Shown here in pieces: positions 50,219-61,004 of a DNA stretch of 64,000 nt. The translations under genes and the position numbers were made by a program. The stretch is from Euonymus europaeus (Eukaryota > Streptophyta > Magnoliopsida > Celastrales > Celastraceae): positions 5,270,001 through 5,334,000 of the forward strand of contig OY756960.1 in the NCBI GenBank assembly GCA_963580455.1. The letters run 5' to 3'. The number at the start of each line of letters is the position of its first letter. Position 1 is the stretch's first letter. The notes under the pieces were generated by a model that made no database searches, was not told where the DNA came from, and worked only from the letters and a program-made list of their open reading frames with translations.

Positions 50219-50910
50219 TCCACATGTGTGCTTCTTTTATTAGATAAGTTTGTAATCGTATAATGAATAATACATGTGTGCTTCTTTTATCAGACAAGTT
50301 AAGCTTGTAAACAAACAAAGTTTTATTTATTATTTTTAAATAATCATTAATACTTTACGAATGAAAATAAATTTTATATCTTAAAAAAATGCAGGAAAAA
50401 AATTCACTAATAATCAAAACAATACAAAAAAAAAATTAAAATAGTTTTACAACATATATTGAAAAAAACAATTATCTAAGAATTAAAATAAATTTTCTAA
50501 AACATATAGTAGAATAAAAAAATTATTTTGTGGATATGGGGGTATGGTTACTAATAAATAAGGGTATAATAAGTATTTAAAAAACTAATATAATCTTAAT
50601 AAAATAACATTAAGGCACTGATTTTGAGATAAAAAAATAATAAAAAATTAAAGGGGGGTTTGGTTACCAAATTAGGGGGTTAGGATACCAAATTAGGGTG
50701 ATGATGAATGACATATGGATAGGGGGTATGGATACTAAATTAGGGGGTAAGGATACTAAATAAGGGCAAAATAGGCATTTAGATAAAATTAGATTTATTC
50801 TATTAAAATATGAATTATACACTGATTACAAGGTAAAAAAAAATTATTAAAAAAATTAAGGGGTACGGTTACTATTTTTGGGGGTTTAAATACTATTACC
50901 CTTTAATAAG

Positions 50911-51379
50911 TACTTGGCACAGAATTTTAATAAGTATTTGACCCACAGACTTTTCAAGCCCCATGTGTGTACCTGTCACCATCGTCAGCTTCAGTTTCTT
51001 TTGTTAACGTGATAGGATGGGCTAGGCTTAGGACTATACTTAGTCATTTGTTATTGTGTTTAGATGGGTCCCTTGCCCAGACCCTCACTAATTGAATTCA
51101 AAATGTTTTCGTTTGCCTGAGTAGGTGTCAGAGACCCTTGCCTCCCGCCCAATTTTGAGTGAAGCAAATTATTCGGTTTGTTAGAGTCTCCCGTCATTTT
51201 TCTTTGATCATCAAAACTCATGAATCCACCAGTTTTGTCACCAGATACAGTATTTTCTCTCCCAAGAGAAAACTAGCATGATCAATAGAGAGATTATGAA
51301 TTTCCATATTTAAATCTCTCAGAACTTCAAATCTTCCAGAGTATTGATCTTCCATGTCTCGAAGTTCTACTTTTTCCCC
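50911..51379. other. Intergenic, nothing recognisable
   Basis: Short stretch between the MULE and the LINE ORF1 relic; no domain seen. Confidence 0.4.
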
Positions 51380-52430
51380 CGATCTGCCTCACTCCACAAT
51401 AATGTCTCCTTCAAGTCATCCCGCACTATCTCCCATCCATGTCCTCCGAAAATATTCCCATTCCACGTATGATCTTCAGAGATCCTGATTGGGTATTTGA
51501 CTCCAATAGAGATTCAAATAGTGTCTTTGATTTCAACCTCCCTTATAGTAGCAATGAATATTCGAATGTCTAGCCGCTGCCTTTTAGAAGTGGCAAGGTG
51601 TGGCAACTACAGTACTACCAAAAAAATCTCTAATGATAGAGAGAAGATCATTGTTCCAAGCATGAAGAAGGATTCCCACATGTTCAAACCATTCATCTAG
51701 TCAGCCCTTTCTTTTCAAAATTGCTCCATACATCTCTTCTCTGGAGTGAAAGGAAAGAAGAACCATCTTTCCCCCAATGGAGTCATAACACAAGTATATG
51801 AGTTGTCAGATTTTAAGTTGTCTCTCATTGAGTAAATTAAGGGATTTTGCCACAAAAGCCTCACCGTAGACTTTTCCAAGAATTCTTTATTTTGTTTGAC
51901 AACACAATAATCTGGAACAACCAAGGTCACGTCTTTCTCTTTCAACAACCCACCCTAATTTCTCACCGTGAATTGATCTTTATTCCCATTCAAGGAAACG
52001 TTTCTGCATTCTTAATCCTCAAGTTTGGAGGAGCGCATGGCTTTCACTACTTCAACAAAATTTCTTAAGGTTACCCCCGCATTTGCAATATTTGACTTCC
52101 CTTTTGCCTCCATGAATACCTTCCCAGTTTTAAGTTGCTACCTTTGCTAATTCTTATCGTATTTCACCTTGCTGGCTTTGATTTTGTATGTTCCTATCCA
52201 CATCCATTCCAGATAATTAAGAACTTCTTCTCCATGGAATTGAAACTAACGAATCCAAAAGGAAAACCTCTTTTATTGAACTTGGCTAGGACATAAACAT
52301 CATCTACCTTTCCATACCTCATGGATGCCCTTTTAAGAGCAGCAACATTCTAGGTTATCGGGAAATTCTCAAAATAGAATTTCAGAAGAGCGGAGTGGTT
52401 TTGACGGATTTGGTTTAGATCATAGTGGTG
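51380..52430 (-). pseudogene. LINE ORF1 relic with RRM domain
   Basis: Minus-strand pieces read FYFENFPDN, then ALKRASMRYGKVDDVYVLAK and RGFPFGFVSF (about 52230-52385), the RNP motifs of the RRM found in ORF1 of plant L1 elements. Farther on, LVGLL-type sequence is lost, but STVRLLWQNPLIYSMRDNLK (51715-51948) and SEDHTWNGNIFGGHGWEIV (about 51400-51480) fit the following ORF1 region. Multiple frames and stops. The ORF2 part is absent here. Confidence 0.6.
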
Positions 52431-52648
52431 GTTAAGAATATGGGGCTAAGCAATAGATTGAGTTATTTTGGCAAATATAGTTGAGTCTAGGATTTGGGGT
52501 AGTGGTAAAGGTGTACATAACTGGCCTAAACGAGGGATGTTTTGTAGTTCGAAATTCTAACTGTGAAAGGATGCAACTCGCAACTCTAACCATCTTCCAT
52601 AAGGAGGAAGAAGGTTACTTTCTCTCTCTCCATGATGTAATCTATCAC

Positions 52649-53515
52649 GGGTTAATATAATTTTTAGTCACCGAAAGGTAGAACATGTTTCATTTTGGTC
52701 ACCGAAAGATAAAACGTTTCAACTTGATAACTTAACTTTCATTTTGTCTCAGTCAAGACACTAGGTGAGTATTTCTCAAATCTGGGCAGCCAAAAAGGTG
52801 ACATGGCAGTTTGACTTGTTTCGATTAGTCCACGTGGTTAATACTACTTTCAGTCATCGAAAGATAGCCCATGTGTCATTTTGGTCATCGAAAGATAAAA
52901 CGTTTCAACTTGGTCATTTGACTTTTCATTTTGTTACAGTGAAGCCAGGATTTCTCAAATTCGAGCAGCGAAAAGGGTGATGTGATAGTTTGACTTGCTT
53001 TCAATTGGTCCACGAGGAAAATTGTCACCACGTGAAAATATTTTACAATTTTTTAAATTCAGAGCAATCATGAGAGGTGAAGGTCCACTTGCGAGAACAT
53101 TATGAATTAGTTGAATTTCTTCTGCTTAGATTGTTATACGATTAGGACGAAGCGCCAATGGAGGCGAATTGATTGACCGAGTGACTTTACTTGAACAAAA
53201 TGAAAAGCTAAGTGAGTAAATTGAAACGTTTTATCTTTCAGTGACCAAAATGAAACATGAGCAATCTTTCAGTGACTAAAAGTAGTATTAACCCATGCAA
53301 AATATTTTCGCATGGCGACTATTTTCCACGTGGACCAATCAAAACAAATCAAACTGCCAAGTCACCATTTTTGCTACCCGAATTTGAGAAATCCTGACCG
53401 GGTGGCTTGACTGAAACAAAATGAAAAGTTAAGTTACCAAATTGAAACGTTTTATCTTTCGGTGACCAAAATGAAACATGAGTTATCTTTCGGTGACTAA
53501 AAGTTATATTAACTC
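52649..53515. mobile_element. Compound MULE with ~190-bp TIRs
   Basis: The outer element begins GGGTTAATATAATTTTTAGTC and ends TAAAAGTTATATTAACTC, with inverted arms of about 190 bp. Flanks AATCTATCAC (52639-52648) and AATCTATCAT (53516-53525) match at 9 of 10 bases. A second, similarly built inverted pair sits inside it at 52836-53293. The arms carry the recurrent TTTCGGTGACCAAAATGAAA and AAAACGTTTCAACTT blocks seen also at 12349-12531 and 34466-35913. No transposase. An open frame across the arm (52765-52980) is an accident of the repeat. Confidence 0.82.
52836..53293. mobile_element. Inner MULE copy of the compound element
   Basis: Inverted ends GGTTAATACTACTTTCAGTC and TGACTAAAAGTAGTATTAACC bound about 458 bp. 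No clear direct duplication flanks it, so it may be a nested insertion whose duplication has decayed or the product of recombination between related copies. Confidence 0.6.
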
Positions 53516-53525
53516 AATCTATCAT

Positions 53526-54351
53526 ATAATGTTTCTGCTTAATCTTGTTACTCTCTTTTAGTGCAATTACGTATGTTTAGTTCTAAACTTCTAATGATCA
53601 GTTTTCTTGAGATAAATTTCTTTATTATAAAATATTGATTTTTCTCCAAATGAACAGAGATGTTGATTTTCCTCGAAAAGGAAAAAAAAAAAAGGGAGTA
53701 TTAGTGTTAAGATGCAGAAAAAAAAAACTTAAGACTTAGCTTACCCCGTTGATCCATTAACCTTAGCCATTACTCATTTATGGCCTTTATCTGGCTCAGC
53801 GACAACCCTACTCTCACCGAACACAACCCTACCCAGCCATATTCTAGTCTCCATTAAAATTGCTTGTGAAATGTGAGAATAAAAAATATTTTGTGCTTGA
53901 TTAGTGGAGGCTAAAAATCATTAAGATTACTTGCTTGAATTTTAATTATTGACTTAGAATTTGTCATTAGGTGTTCTGAGGACCGCCTCCCGCCCCTAAA
54001 TACAATCTAGGACAACTCAAAATTCTCGATCTGCCCCTGTCTAGAAGGATCAACTTAACATGGAGTCATGAATCACGTCACATCACAAATTCGTCTTGAT
54101 ATCATACAAGAGCCAACATTTGTCAAATTTGTCATATACTTTTGGGTTTATAGGCGTTTGATTACTAGTTTCAGAATTCAATTGCAAATCCAACACCACA
54201 GATGGAACATATTCAATGCGGATATATACACACCGTTTAAAGACAATATCAACATACATCCAGATTCCCAAACAAAAGCAGGGGTTTACATGGGCAACAC
54301 ATAAGACCAACCATGTTGACAAGTGTCCTACCACCTGTACCCTAAACTCCA
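53526..54351. other. Upstream of the PM19-like gene, nothing recognisable
   Basis: No domain or repeat structure identified. The right part is the distal promoter of the AWPM-19 gene. Confidence 0.4.
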
Positions 54352-54413
54352 CATGCAGAACCACAGTGCTTTACACGTATCTCTTCTGCATAACCCTAAT
54401 CTCCTCTATATAG
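54352..54413 (+). promoter_or_regulatory. PM19-like promoter motifs: RY core, ACGT core, TATA box
   Basis: CATGCA (54352-54357) is the RY core bound by B3 factors such as ABI3. TACACGTA (54372-54379) contains an ACGT core like those in ABA-response elements. TATATAG (54407-54413) is a TATA box about 95 bp before the start codon. The combination fits the seed/ABA expression known for this family, but is inferred from motifs only. Confidence 0.5.
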
Positions 54414-54506
54414 ACCTCCCACTACTTCCAACCTTTCGCCTCACCATAATTGTTAGCATTTCTGGGTTATTTTTAGAGACATTTTGGTGGTTCTCGTCGA
54501 AGCAGT

Positions 54507-55229
54507 ATGGCTCAAACGGTTGGAAGGAATGTAGCAGCTCCCTTGCTGTTTCTGAATTTGGTCATGTATTTTATTGTGCTGGGTTTTGCTAGTTGGTGTC
54601 TCAACAAGTTCATCAATGGCCAAACTAACCACCCAAGTAAGTTTTCTTACTTAATTTTCAAACACAACACTGAAGATTAATTGCAATTGACACTTGATTT
54701 TTGTCCATTGGATATTTAGGTTTTGGAGGAAATGGTGCAACATTCTATTTCTTGACCTTCACAATGCTGGCAGCTGTTGTTGGGATAGTGTCTAAGTTTG
54801 CAGGTGGAAACCACATCAGGGCATGGAGGAATGATAGTCTGGCAGCTGCAGGATCATCTTCACTAATAGCTTGGGCCCTAACAGCACTGGCTTTTGGGTA
54901 ATTTCCACTCTTGAACCATTAATTCTATTAATTAAAATGCAGACTATGAAGGCCATTATTGTTAACTCAGTACTTTTATTGTTGGGTGTAGGTTGGCATG
55001 TAAGGAGATTAACATAGGAGGGTACAGAGGCTGGAGACTGAGGGTGCTAGAGGCATTTGTAATAGTACTCACATTCACTGAACTTCTCTATGTTTTGTTG
55101 ATTCATGCTGGAATGTACAGTAGCAGATATGGTCCGGGTTATCGGGACACCGACTATGGAGCGGCAATGCCCGGTAGAGATCCTGCACTTAAGGGCACTA
55201 GTGTTCCAGTGACCGGCTCTGTGGTTTGA
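54507..55229 (+). CDS. PM19L: AWPM-19-like (PM19) plasma-membrane protein
   Basis: A small four-helix membrane protein of the AWPM-19 family. Family members are known as ABA- and dehydration-linked plasma-membrane proteins of embryos. Exons: 54507-54636, 54720-54897 and 54992-55229, with canonical GT-AG sites; the spliced frame is 181 codons, the usual family length. It opens MAQTVGRNVAAPLLFLNLVM. Predicted helices lie at about residues 12-33, 47-67, 84-103 and 118-140. Signature stretches are FGGNGATFYFLTFTMLAAVV, GGNHIRAWRNDSLAAAGSSS and GYRGWRLRVLEAFVIVLTFT. The C-terminal tail is hydrophilic (YGPGYRDTDYGAAM). No defects seen; the clearest intact host gene of the window with SURF6. Confidence 0.95.
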
Positions 55230-55844
55230 ACTAATTAGATAATATTATGTAATAAATATATTTAGGCTTCTTAATTTCCTCATTGTCATCTCTTGAGGAG
55301 AGGAGTTGTCTGTAGGAGTTTGCTCTTAATTTGTGTGCTTAGTCCACTCAATGGTCATGTAAGCGGAGGAGGTGGACACTTTTGGATTTGTTAGTTGTGT
55401 GTAATGATCTGGTAATTAATATATGACATTTTTACTTTATTATTAAGAGGAAATTAGCAACATAATCATATCAGAGAACTGGTGGTCTGCCACTGACAGG
55501 AATCTAAAGGCAAGCAAAAAGAGAAATATGAGTCTCCAATAATGAATAAACTGCCATAAATTGCCACCATGGGGAACTCATTTACACATCAACGTAAGCA
55601 ATTTGGGTATTAGGTTAGCAATATTGTTGTTAATGATAGTATATAATTAATACAGATAGCTAGAACATTTTTTTTACTTTAGCTAAAACAAAAAAAATTA
55701 TCGTTAAATTAATCCTCACCGTGTTAGATTAACCTTCGTCAGATGCAAATGCAAATGCACTTACAGATCATGGTAGGTTTTTTTTACCATTTGACATGTT
55801 CCCTTTTATCTCTCGTCTTTTGTAAAAAATTTATTATAAAACCT
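55230..55844. other. 3' flank of the PM19-like gene
   Basis: 3' UTR and intergenic DNA. AATAAA-like signals (TAATAAATAT near 55249) are present. No further gene. Confidence 0.5.
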
Positions 55845-56375
55845 CCAATGTATAAGAATCATATTTTGAGATGAATTTTGAATAGCTTAGTTGGTGACTC
55901 GTTTCGTATGCAATCTAAATTCTCCAATTCTAGTCCCTATCATCTTTTGAGTAAAATTATTAACATCTTTGAGTATCTTAAAAAAGATCCAAATGTCTTA
56001 ATAATAAAGAACGACGTATAAGAATCATAGAACCATATTTTGAGACGAACCCCCAATATCTCAATTGGCGAATTAGGTCATTTGTAATCTAGAATCTCAA
56101 GTTCTAGCCCCATCTCCTTCATATTTTTAGTAACATTATAGTATATTGGGTTTCTTAAAAAAAATCCAAAGATCTTAATAATAAAGAATGATTTTATGAA
56201 GCATGTAAGAATATCTTTTGAGACAAATCTCAAATAATTTAATTGACAAATTGAGTTATATGTAACCTAAAATCCCGAGTTCTAGTCCCATCGCCTTCCT
56301 GTTTTGAATAAAATTATAATATCTTGAGTTTTTAAAAAATATCCAAATATCTTAATAATAAAGAGCGATTTTATT
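55845..56375 (+). repeat. Three tandem tRNA-like (SINE-like) units, ~175 bp each
   Basis: Units start near 55845, 56018 and 56203. Each has an A-box-like stretch (TAGCTTAGTTGGTGACT, ATCTCAATTGGCGAATTAGG, ATTTAATTGACAAATTGAG) followed about 35 bp later by a B-box-like one (CAATTCTAGTCCC, AAGTTCTAGCCCC, GAGTTCTAGTCCC), then ATCCAAATGTCTTAATAATA and AAGA(A/G)CGA. Unit-to-unit identity is roughly three quarters by eye. No flanking duplication was identified. Confidence 0.65.
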
Positions 56376-56427
56376 ATATCTGTCTATACAAAGTCTTATC
56401 CCTCTATTCCTAACGGAACCTAATTAG

Positions 56428-56717
56428 TAGGCCTCTTCAAACGGTCCGTGGGCCTTGGGCCGGCCCGAGCCCACGGGCCAAAGCCCGGCCCGGGCCGGAA
56501 GGGACCTCGGGCTTGGGCAGCCCGACTTAGGCTTCAGGCGGGCTTGGGCTCCATTTCTGGGGCCGAGCCCGGCCCGATCATTTGGGCCGGCCCGAGCCCG
56601 AAAATTATAATACACAATATATATATATATATACATACATAAATATATCTATACATACATATAAATATATATATATCTATAGGTGTGTGTGACAGTGTGC
56701 ATGTTACATGCACATTG

Positions 56718-56749
<32 letters not shown>

Positions 56750-57062
56750 GGTGTATATATATATATGTACATACACATAAGTATATATATATACATACAT
56801 AAATATATCTATACATACATATAAATATATATATATATACATATAAATATATGTGTGTATATATGTATTCAAGTGTGTATTTATGTATGTGTGTGTATAT
56901 ATATTAATTTAATATTTAGGCCCGAGCCCATTGGGCCAAGCCCGAAGCCTGACTTTTGGCCCGAATTTCTTGGGCCAAGGCCGGGCTTGGACTTATCAAA
57001 TTCTCTTAGGCCCAGTCCGAGCCAGGCCCGAAGCCCGAAAGAAGGCTCTCGGGCTTGAGCCA
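56428..57062. mobile_element. GGGCC-rich hAT derivative with internal microsatellites
   Basis: The left arm (TAGGCCTCTTCAAACGGTCC, then many GGGCC/GGCCCG motifs) and right arm (GGCCCGAGCCCATTGGGCC onward) are subterminal repeats of the kind seen in plant hAT elements that begin AGGGGTGTTCAAACGGGCCG. The middle, 56612-56910, is TATATACATACATA-type and (CA)n microsatellite. No transposase. Exact borders and duplication not established. Confidence 0.6.
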
Positions 57063-57169
57063 ATGGCAGCTACAACACTAATGGGCAAGAACAAGGATAA
57101 AGCTGAAGAAACAAGAAGAGTAGGCCATAAGGCAAAGATCAAGATGTCAAAGCAAATATAAAATGAAAC

Positions 57170-58207
57170 TTAGGTTGAACTTGCATTGATGAAACCTTCC
57201 TTGCGGCCTTCAAATCCTGGCCGCATAAGCTTCTTCTCCCTCTTTGCAATGCGCCGCATTTTCTTCTCGTGAATCCTCTCCGCAATATTTTGTGATCTCT
57301 TTTTCTGTTTCTCCGCTTTTAACTTCTCAGTGGTTCCAGCTCTTTCTTTCCACTTCTCAACATTCTTCTGATGCTTCTTTTTCTCCTTCTTAATGCTCTG
57401 TTTCAATATTTTTGGATCATCATGAATCTTGATTCCAGCAGCTCTACTTGTAGCTGCTTTCCACGCATGCTTCTTTGAGATGATCTCACCCTTCTCTGGA
57501 TCCATCTTTGCTTCTTCTAGGCTTTTTGCCTTTTCAAGTTTCTTCAGCTTTGAAAATTTCTTGTTTCTTCCATGCTCCTCTTCATTTCCAAGTTTAACAC
57601 GGCTAAATGTGAGTTCCTTTGCAGCTTCATCTACATCCTTCACCATTTTGTCCTCTGAGACACTCATTCTCGTTGTGGGCTTCTTTTCTTCAGACCCAGA
57701 GTCCCTTTTTCGTTTAATTTGCTGAATATCTTTTGTCTCATTTTTCCTCTTTCTTACATCAGAGCTTCCACTATTTCTACCACCTCGAAGCTCTTCGATT
57801 TTGTGATGCAGTCGTTTCCGCAGTTCTTCATATGTCACAGATCGATCATTATCTTCCAGACCAGACATCACAGGTTTAATCTCGGTTTCATCTACATTAT
57901 TCCCAGACTTTTCTTTTTCCAGGTTTTGGTTTAGCAAATCAAGAGTTGAGGCAGAAGACTTCTCTGGGTCGAGTCGTTCTCTTCTGGCCTTCTTGATATT
58001 CTCTCTTGATTCCTTCTTGGCCAAAACCTTTTCACCCTTGCTAAGACCCTGAAACCATGGCTTGTCTTTGTCATCAGTTGGCAGATAGAACCTTGCAGGT
58101 ATAAGCTCAACCAGCTTGTCAAAGAATAAGGAATTCTCATGGATGATAGACTTTAGATCAACAACCGGAGAAGATTCAATAACAGTCGTATGCCTTTTCC
58201 TCGCCAT
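57170..58207 (-). CDS. SURF6: SURF6/Rrp14-like ribosome biogenesis protein
   Basis: A nucleolar protein of the SURF6 family, involved in ribosome assembly in yeast (Rrp14) and mammals. A single coding exon of 345 codons from ATG at 58205-58207, chosen because the splice acceptor TTGTTGCAG sits directly before it; an upstream in-frame ATG lies in that intron. The N-terminus has the conserved SURF6-N pattern (HENSLFFDKLVELIPARFYL, then PWFQGLSKGEK). The middle is charged (SVTYEELRKRLHHKIEELRG). The C-terminal half is the Lys/Arg-rich SURF6 domain (DPEKGEIISKKHAWKAATSR AAG split here, KKEKKKHQKNVEKWKER, NIAERIHEKKMRRIAKREKK LMRPGFEGR). 5' UTR exons probably lie at 59.9-60.35 kb. No defect seen. 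Confidence 0.93.
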   Translation of the reverse strand: MARKRHTTVIESSPVVDLKSIIHENSLFFDKLVELIPARFYLPTDDKDKPWFQGLSKGEKVLAKKESRENIKKARRERLDPEKSSASTLDLLNQNLEKEKSGNNVDETEIKPVMSGLEDNDRSVTYEELRKRLHHKIEELRGGRNSGSSDVRKRKNETKDIQQIKRKRDSGSEEKKPTTRMSVSEDKMVKDVDEAAKELTFSRVKLGNEEEHGRNKKFSKLKKLEKAKSLEEAKMDPEKGEIISKKHAWKAATSRAAGIKIHDDPKILKQSIKKEKKKHQKNVEKWKERAGTTEKLKAEKQKKRSQNIAERIHEKKMRRIAKREKKLMRPGFEGRKEGFINASST

Positions 58208-60464
58208 CTGCAACAAGACCAAAATTGAGGGAGCTGCATAAGAAAAATTGTTTCTACAAATAGTCTAGGTGAATATTTCATTGAGGTTTTCAATAGAAAA
58301 AAGAAAGATTACAAATGAAAAGCATCAAGACAACAAGAAGTTGCTAAGAAATATACAAGGTTACATAAGAAATATTTGTTTGCTATACTGCAGATAATTT
58401 CAAACTTTCAAGAGCAGAGAATTAGAGAAAGGCTAAAGAAAATACCAGTTAAGGGAAAAGAAGGCAAATTGACAACATTAACATGAATTTAGCAGATAAT
58501 AGTGGTCTGCAGGTGATTGCTAGTATTTGGGACTCGGGGTATATTATACAACAGATTGATTAAGCACCAAAAGCATGATGCATTTGCAAAACTATGCTTC
58601 ATTTTTCAACAAGCAGACAGAATGAAAAGCATGCAAACAAACAATCAAAGAAAAGACCTAACTCCTAAGTAAAAAGAACAAGTAGCCTACAAGAAGTCAA
58701 GAACACTATAAAATCCGCATACTTCATGAAGCTCTTCTTCTAGGCTCTAGCATTATTCGTATTTAAGATTTGCTTTTGTACTTCCAATTATTCTTATCCA
58801 AATAATTACACTATCTCTTAGTTTCATAAGCTGCACTTATTCGTAGTTTTGTAAATTGTAACCAACCACATCTGCCATCATAGCTTCTTTAGTCGCCCTC
58901 AAGTTTTAAAACCGAAAGGCATGCAATGCCTATTTGCCTCAATTGGCTTTAAGGAATCACTATTTTCAGTCATGTATGTTTTTTGTCAAAGAACTTGATT
59001 GAAAGATATGAAGATACTAATTTTTCAGAGAATCTCATAGGTATAAAATATTACAATGTGCTCACATCCAACCACCACTGACAACCTCATACATTATACA
59101 TTTTTATTATCAAAATAGGTAAACGAACTAGACACAAACTTGTTTTGGAATATATCTAAAAGTGTGCTAATATTTTGTACATTTTGGGACTTTGCTCAGA
59201 CATTCACATGGCGTGTCATATTAACAATAAGTCCCTCAAACAAAGAAAAAATCCATCAACAACAGAAAGAGGTAAGTGAACGAAGAAATAACAACATAAG
59301 AGTAAAAAAAAAAATAGTTTATTACTCTACAGTAGACCTATAATTTCCATTTATTATAAAGCAAGAAACATCCACGACATGGAGAGTACACTTACATCTC
59401 CAAAGCAGCAAGAGCAACAGATTTCTCGAATCAACACACTCTAGCACAAAACCTTGAACCATAAAAGAAACTCAATTGCAGGAAAAAAGCTCAACAACCC
59501 AATCAAATTCAGCAATTTGATATGGATAATGGGGCTTATTATCTTATAACTATAACCCAGCCAAAAAAATCATATTATTCAAAAATCTAACCTACAATAT
59601 GCCTATATCAATTCAAGTAGCTGTGTTTATATGAATAAGAAAGATCTGGAAATTTGAAATTTGGGAATCACATAAGCATCAATCTCATTAACAGAAACAT
59701 GATTTCACAGAAATCTTAAGGTTATGAGAATCACTAGAACCGCAAATTGTAACCTTCCAGTAGCTAGAAAAGAAAGTCAAATTTGAGAACAAGCCGAACA
59801 GAAAAGAACAGAAGAAGAACCCTAGAAGCAAGAAGATGCAAAATACACGTTCTTATAAAATAATGCCACCGTTTGGCTAAAGAAACGGAAAGAGAGAGAA
59901 CCTGAATACTGGCGACCTTATCTGTCAAGTTCTTGCGAATTCTGAATATCGATGACCTATATTTACAAGGAATTGAAACATTACAAAAAATCCAAAAGTG
60001 TGTTTGTATGCGGAGAAAGAAGGCCAGAGAACCCAGAACCCACACATAAAATTTTCGAAACAAAATTGCAACATCAATTGTTGCTTCAAAATTCAGAATC
60101 AACCCAAAAATATAGAACCCAGGCGTTAATCTGAAGCAGAAACAATTTTTGAACAATAGAGAAAAATCTAGGTGAATCAAAAATAAAGAAATCATACCTT
60201 CAAATCGGTCAAAACCCAGGCTAGCAGCAACAGCACCCACTGTGAGAAGAAACACAACTGATAAGAAACAGAGAAGGAATAGAAAAGAATCAAAACAAAA
60301 CTGATAAGAAACAGACAATAAATAGAGAAGAAATAGGAGAGGAGGACCACCGAGAGAGGGAGAAATAGATCAGCCGGATTTGCAATTGCGGGATAAGCTG
60401 CGAGATGTAATTAGGTCAGGAGGGGTAAATAAGGTATAAAAATTGAAACTGGTTGAACAATGAA
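58208..60464 (-). other. SURF6 5' UTR intron and upstream exon region
   Basis: 58208 onward is intron ending at the acceptor next to the SURF6 ATG. Candidate leader exons are near 60199-60345 (minus strand, donor CGATTTGAAG/GTATGATT) and possibly near 59902-59960. An open frame of 184 codons at 59764-60318 (minus) overlaps these and is hydrophobic and domain-free, so I treat it as leader or intron. Confidence 0.45.
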
Positions 60465-61004
60465 GGGGAAATTACACAAAAGTCACACTTCGTGCCACCG
60501 TTTGTCATTAAGTCTCACTTTTTTCTTATTTATCATCTAGTGATACCTTTCACAGTTTTCAAGGCAGTTGGTAATGAGTTATTTTTCATAATACCATTAT
60601 TGCCCTTATGAAGCGTCGATACCCATATTTTGTATAAAAGCTGTAGTGGTATTGCTTTTACAGAAGAGTGTAGTTCATGGTGAGGGGTAGCTGACAGTGA
60701 GTTCATACGAGTAAGGGGGAGCTGGGGTGAGCTACGTTGTGGTGGGAGCAGATGTTGGTGAGTTTCGGACAAGTAAGCAAGGGTGAGATCTGAACTGATG
60801 GTGAGCTAAGGTGTGGTGGGGGAGCTGTTGGTGAGTTTCCGACGAGTAAGTAATTGTGAGATCCGGCGTCGGGTTTCTTCTTTTCTTTGTGGATCCGGAT
60901 TGATTTTTCGTGTTCGCCTAGTAGACATTTGTCTTTCGCAACAGTTGTGGTTAACTTTACATTTTGTTTTGTTTTTTGGGTTTTCTTTTGGGTTCTGGGT
61001 AGTT

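Larger units (their letters stand above)
45506..50901 (+). mobile_element. Full-length OTU-carrying Mutator-like element (MULE)
   Basis: A 5.4-kb DNA transposon with a perfect 9-bp target duplication TTTAATAAG (45497-45505 and 50902-50910). Terminal inverted repeats span about 45506-46068 and 50385-50901, over 500 bp each, starting GGGTAATGGTATTTAAAC and ending TACTATTACCC. They contain multiple TTAGTATCCTTACCCCC / TTTGGTATCC units. Between them are a laccase-like fragment (46385-46490), a short (CT)n tract (46748-46767) and one transposase-OTU gene (47373-50218). Long TIRs plus 9-bp duplication define the Mutator superfamily. The ends are better preserved than the gene. Confidence 0.95.

Noticed and set aside
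52765..52980. 71-codon frame in the compound MULE
   Set aside because: It lies inside the TIR arms; related copies of the arm are not open.
56534..56872. 112-codon minus-strand frame rich in Tyr and Ile
   Set aside because: It is the translation of TATATACATA and CA microsatellites.
59764..60318. 184-codon minus-strand open frame upstream of SURF6
   Set aside because: Hydrophobic composition follows from AT-rich sequence, no domain, and it overlaps probable SURF6 leader exon and donor sites.
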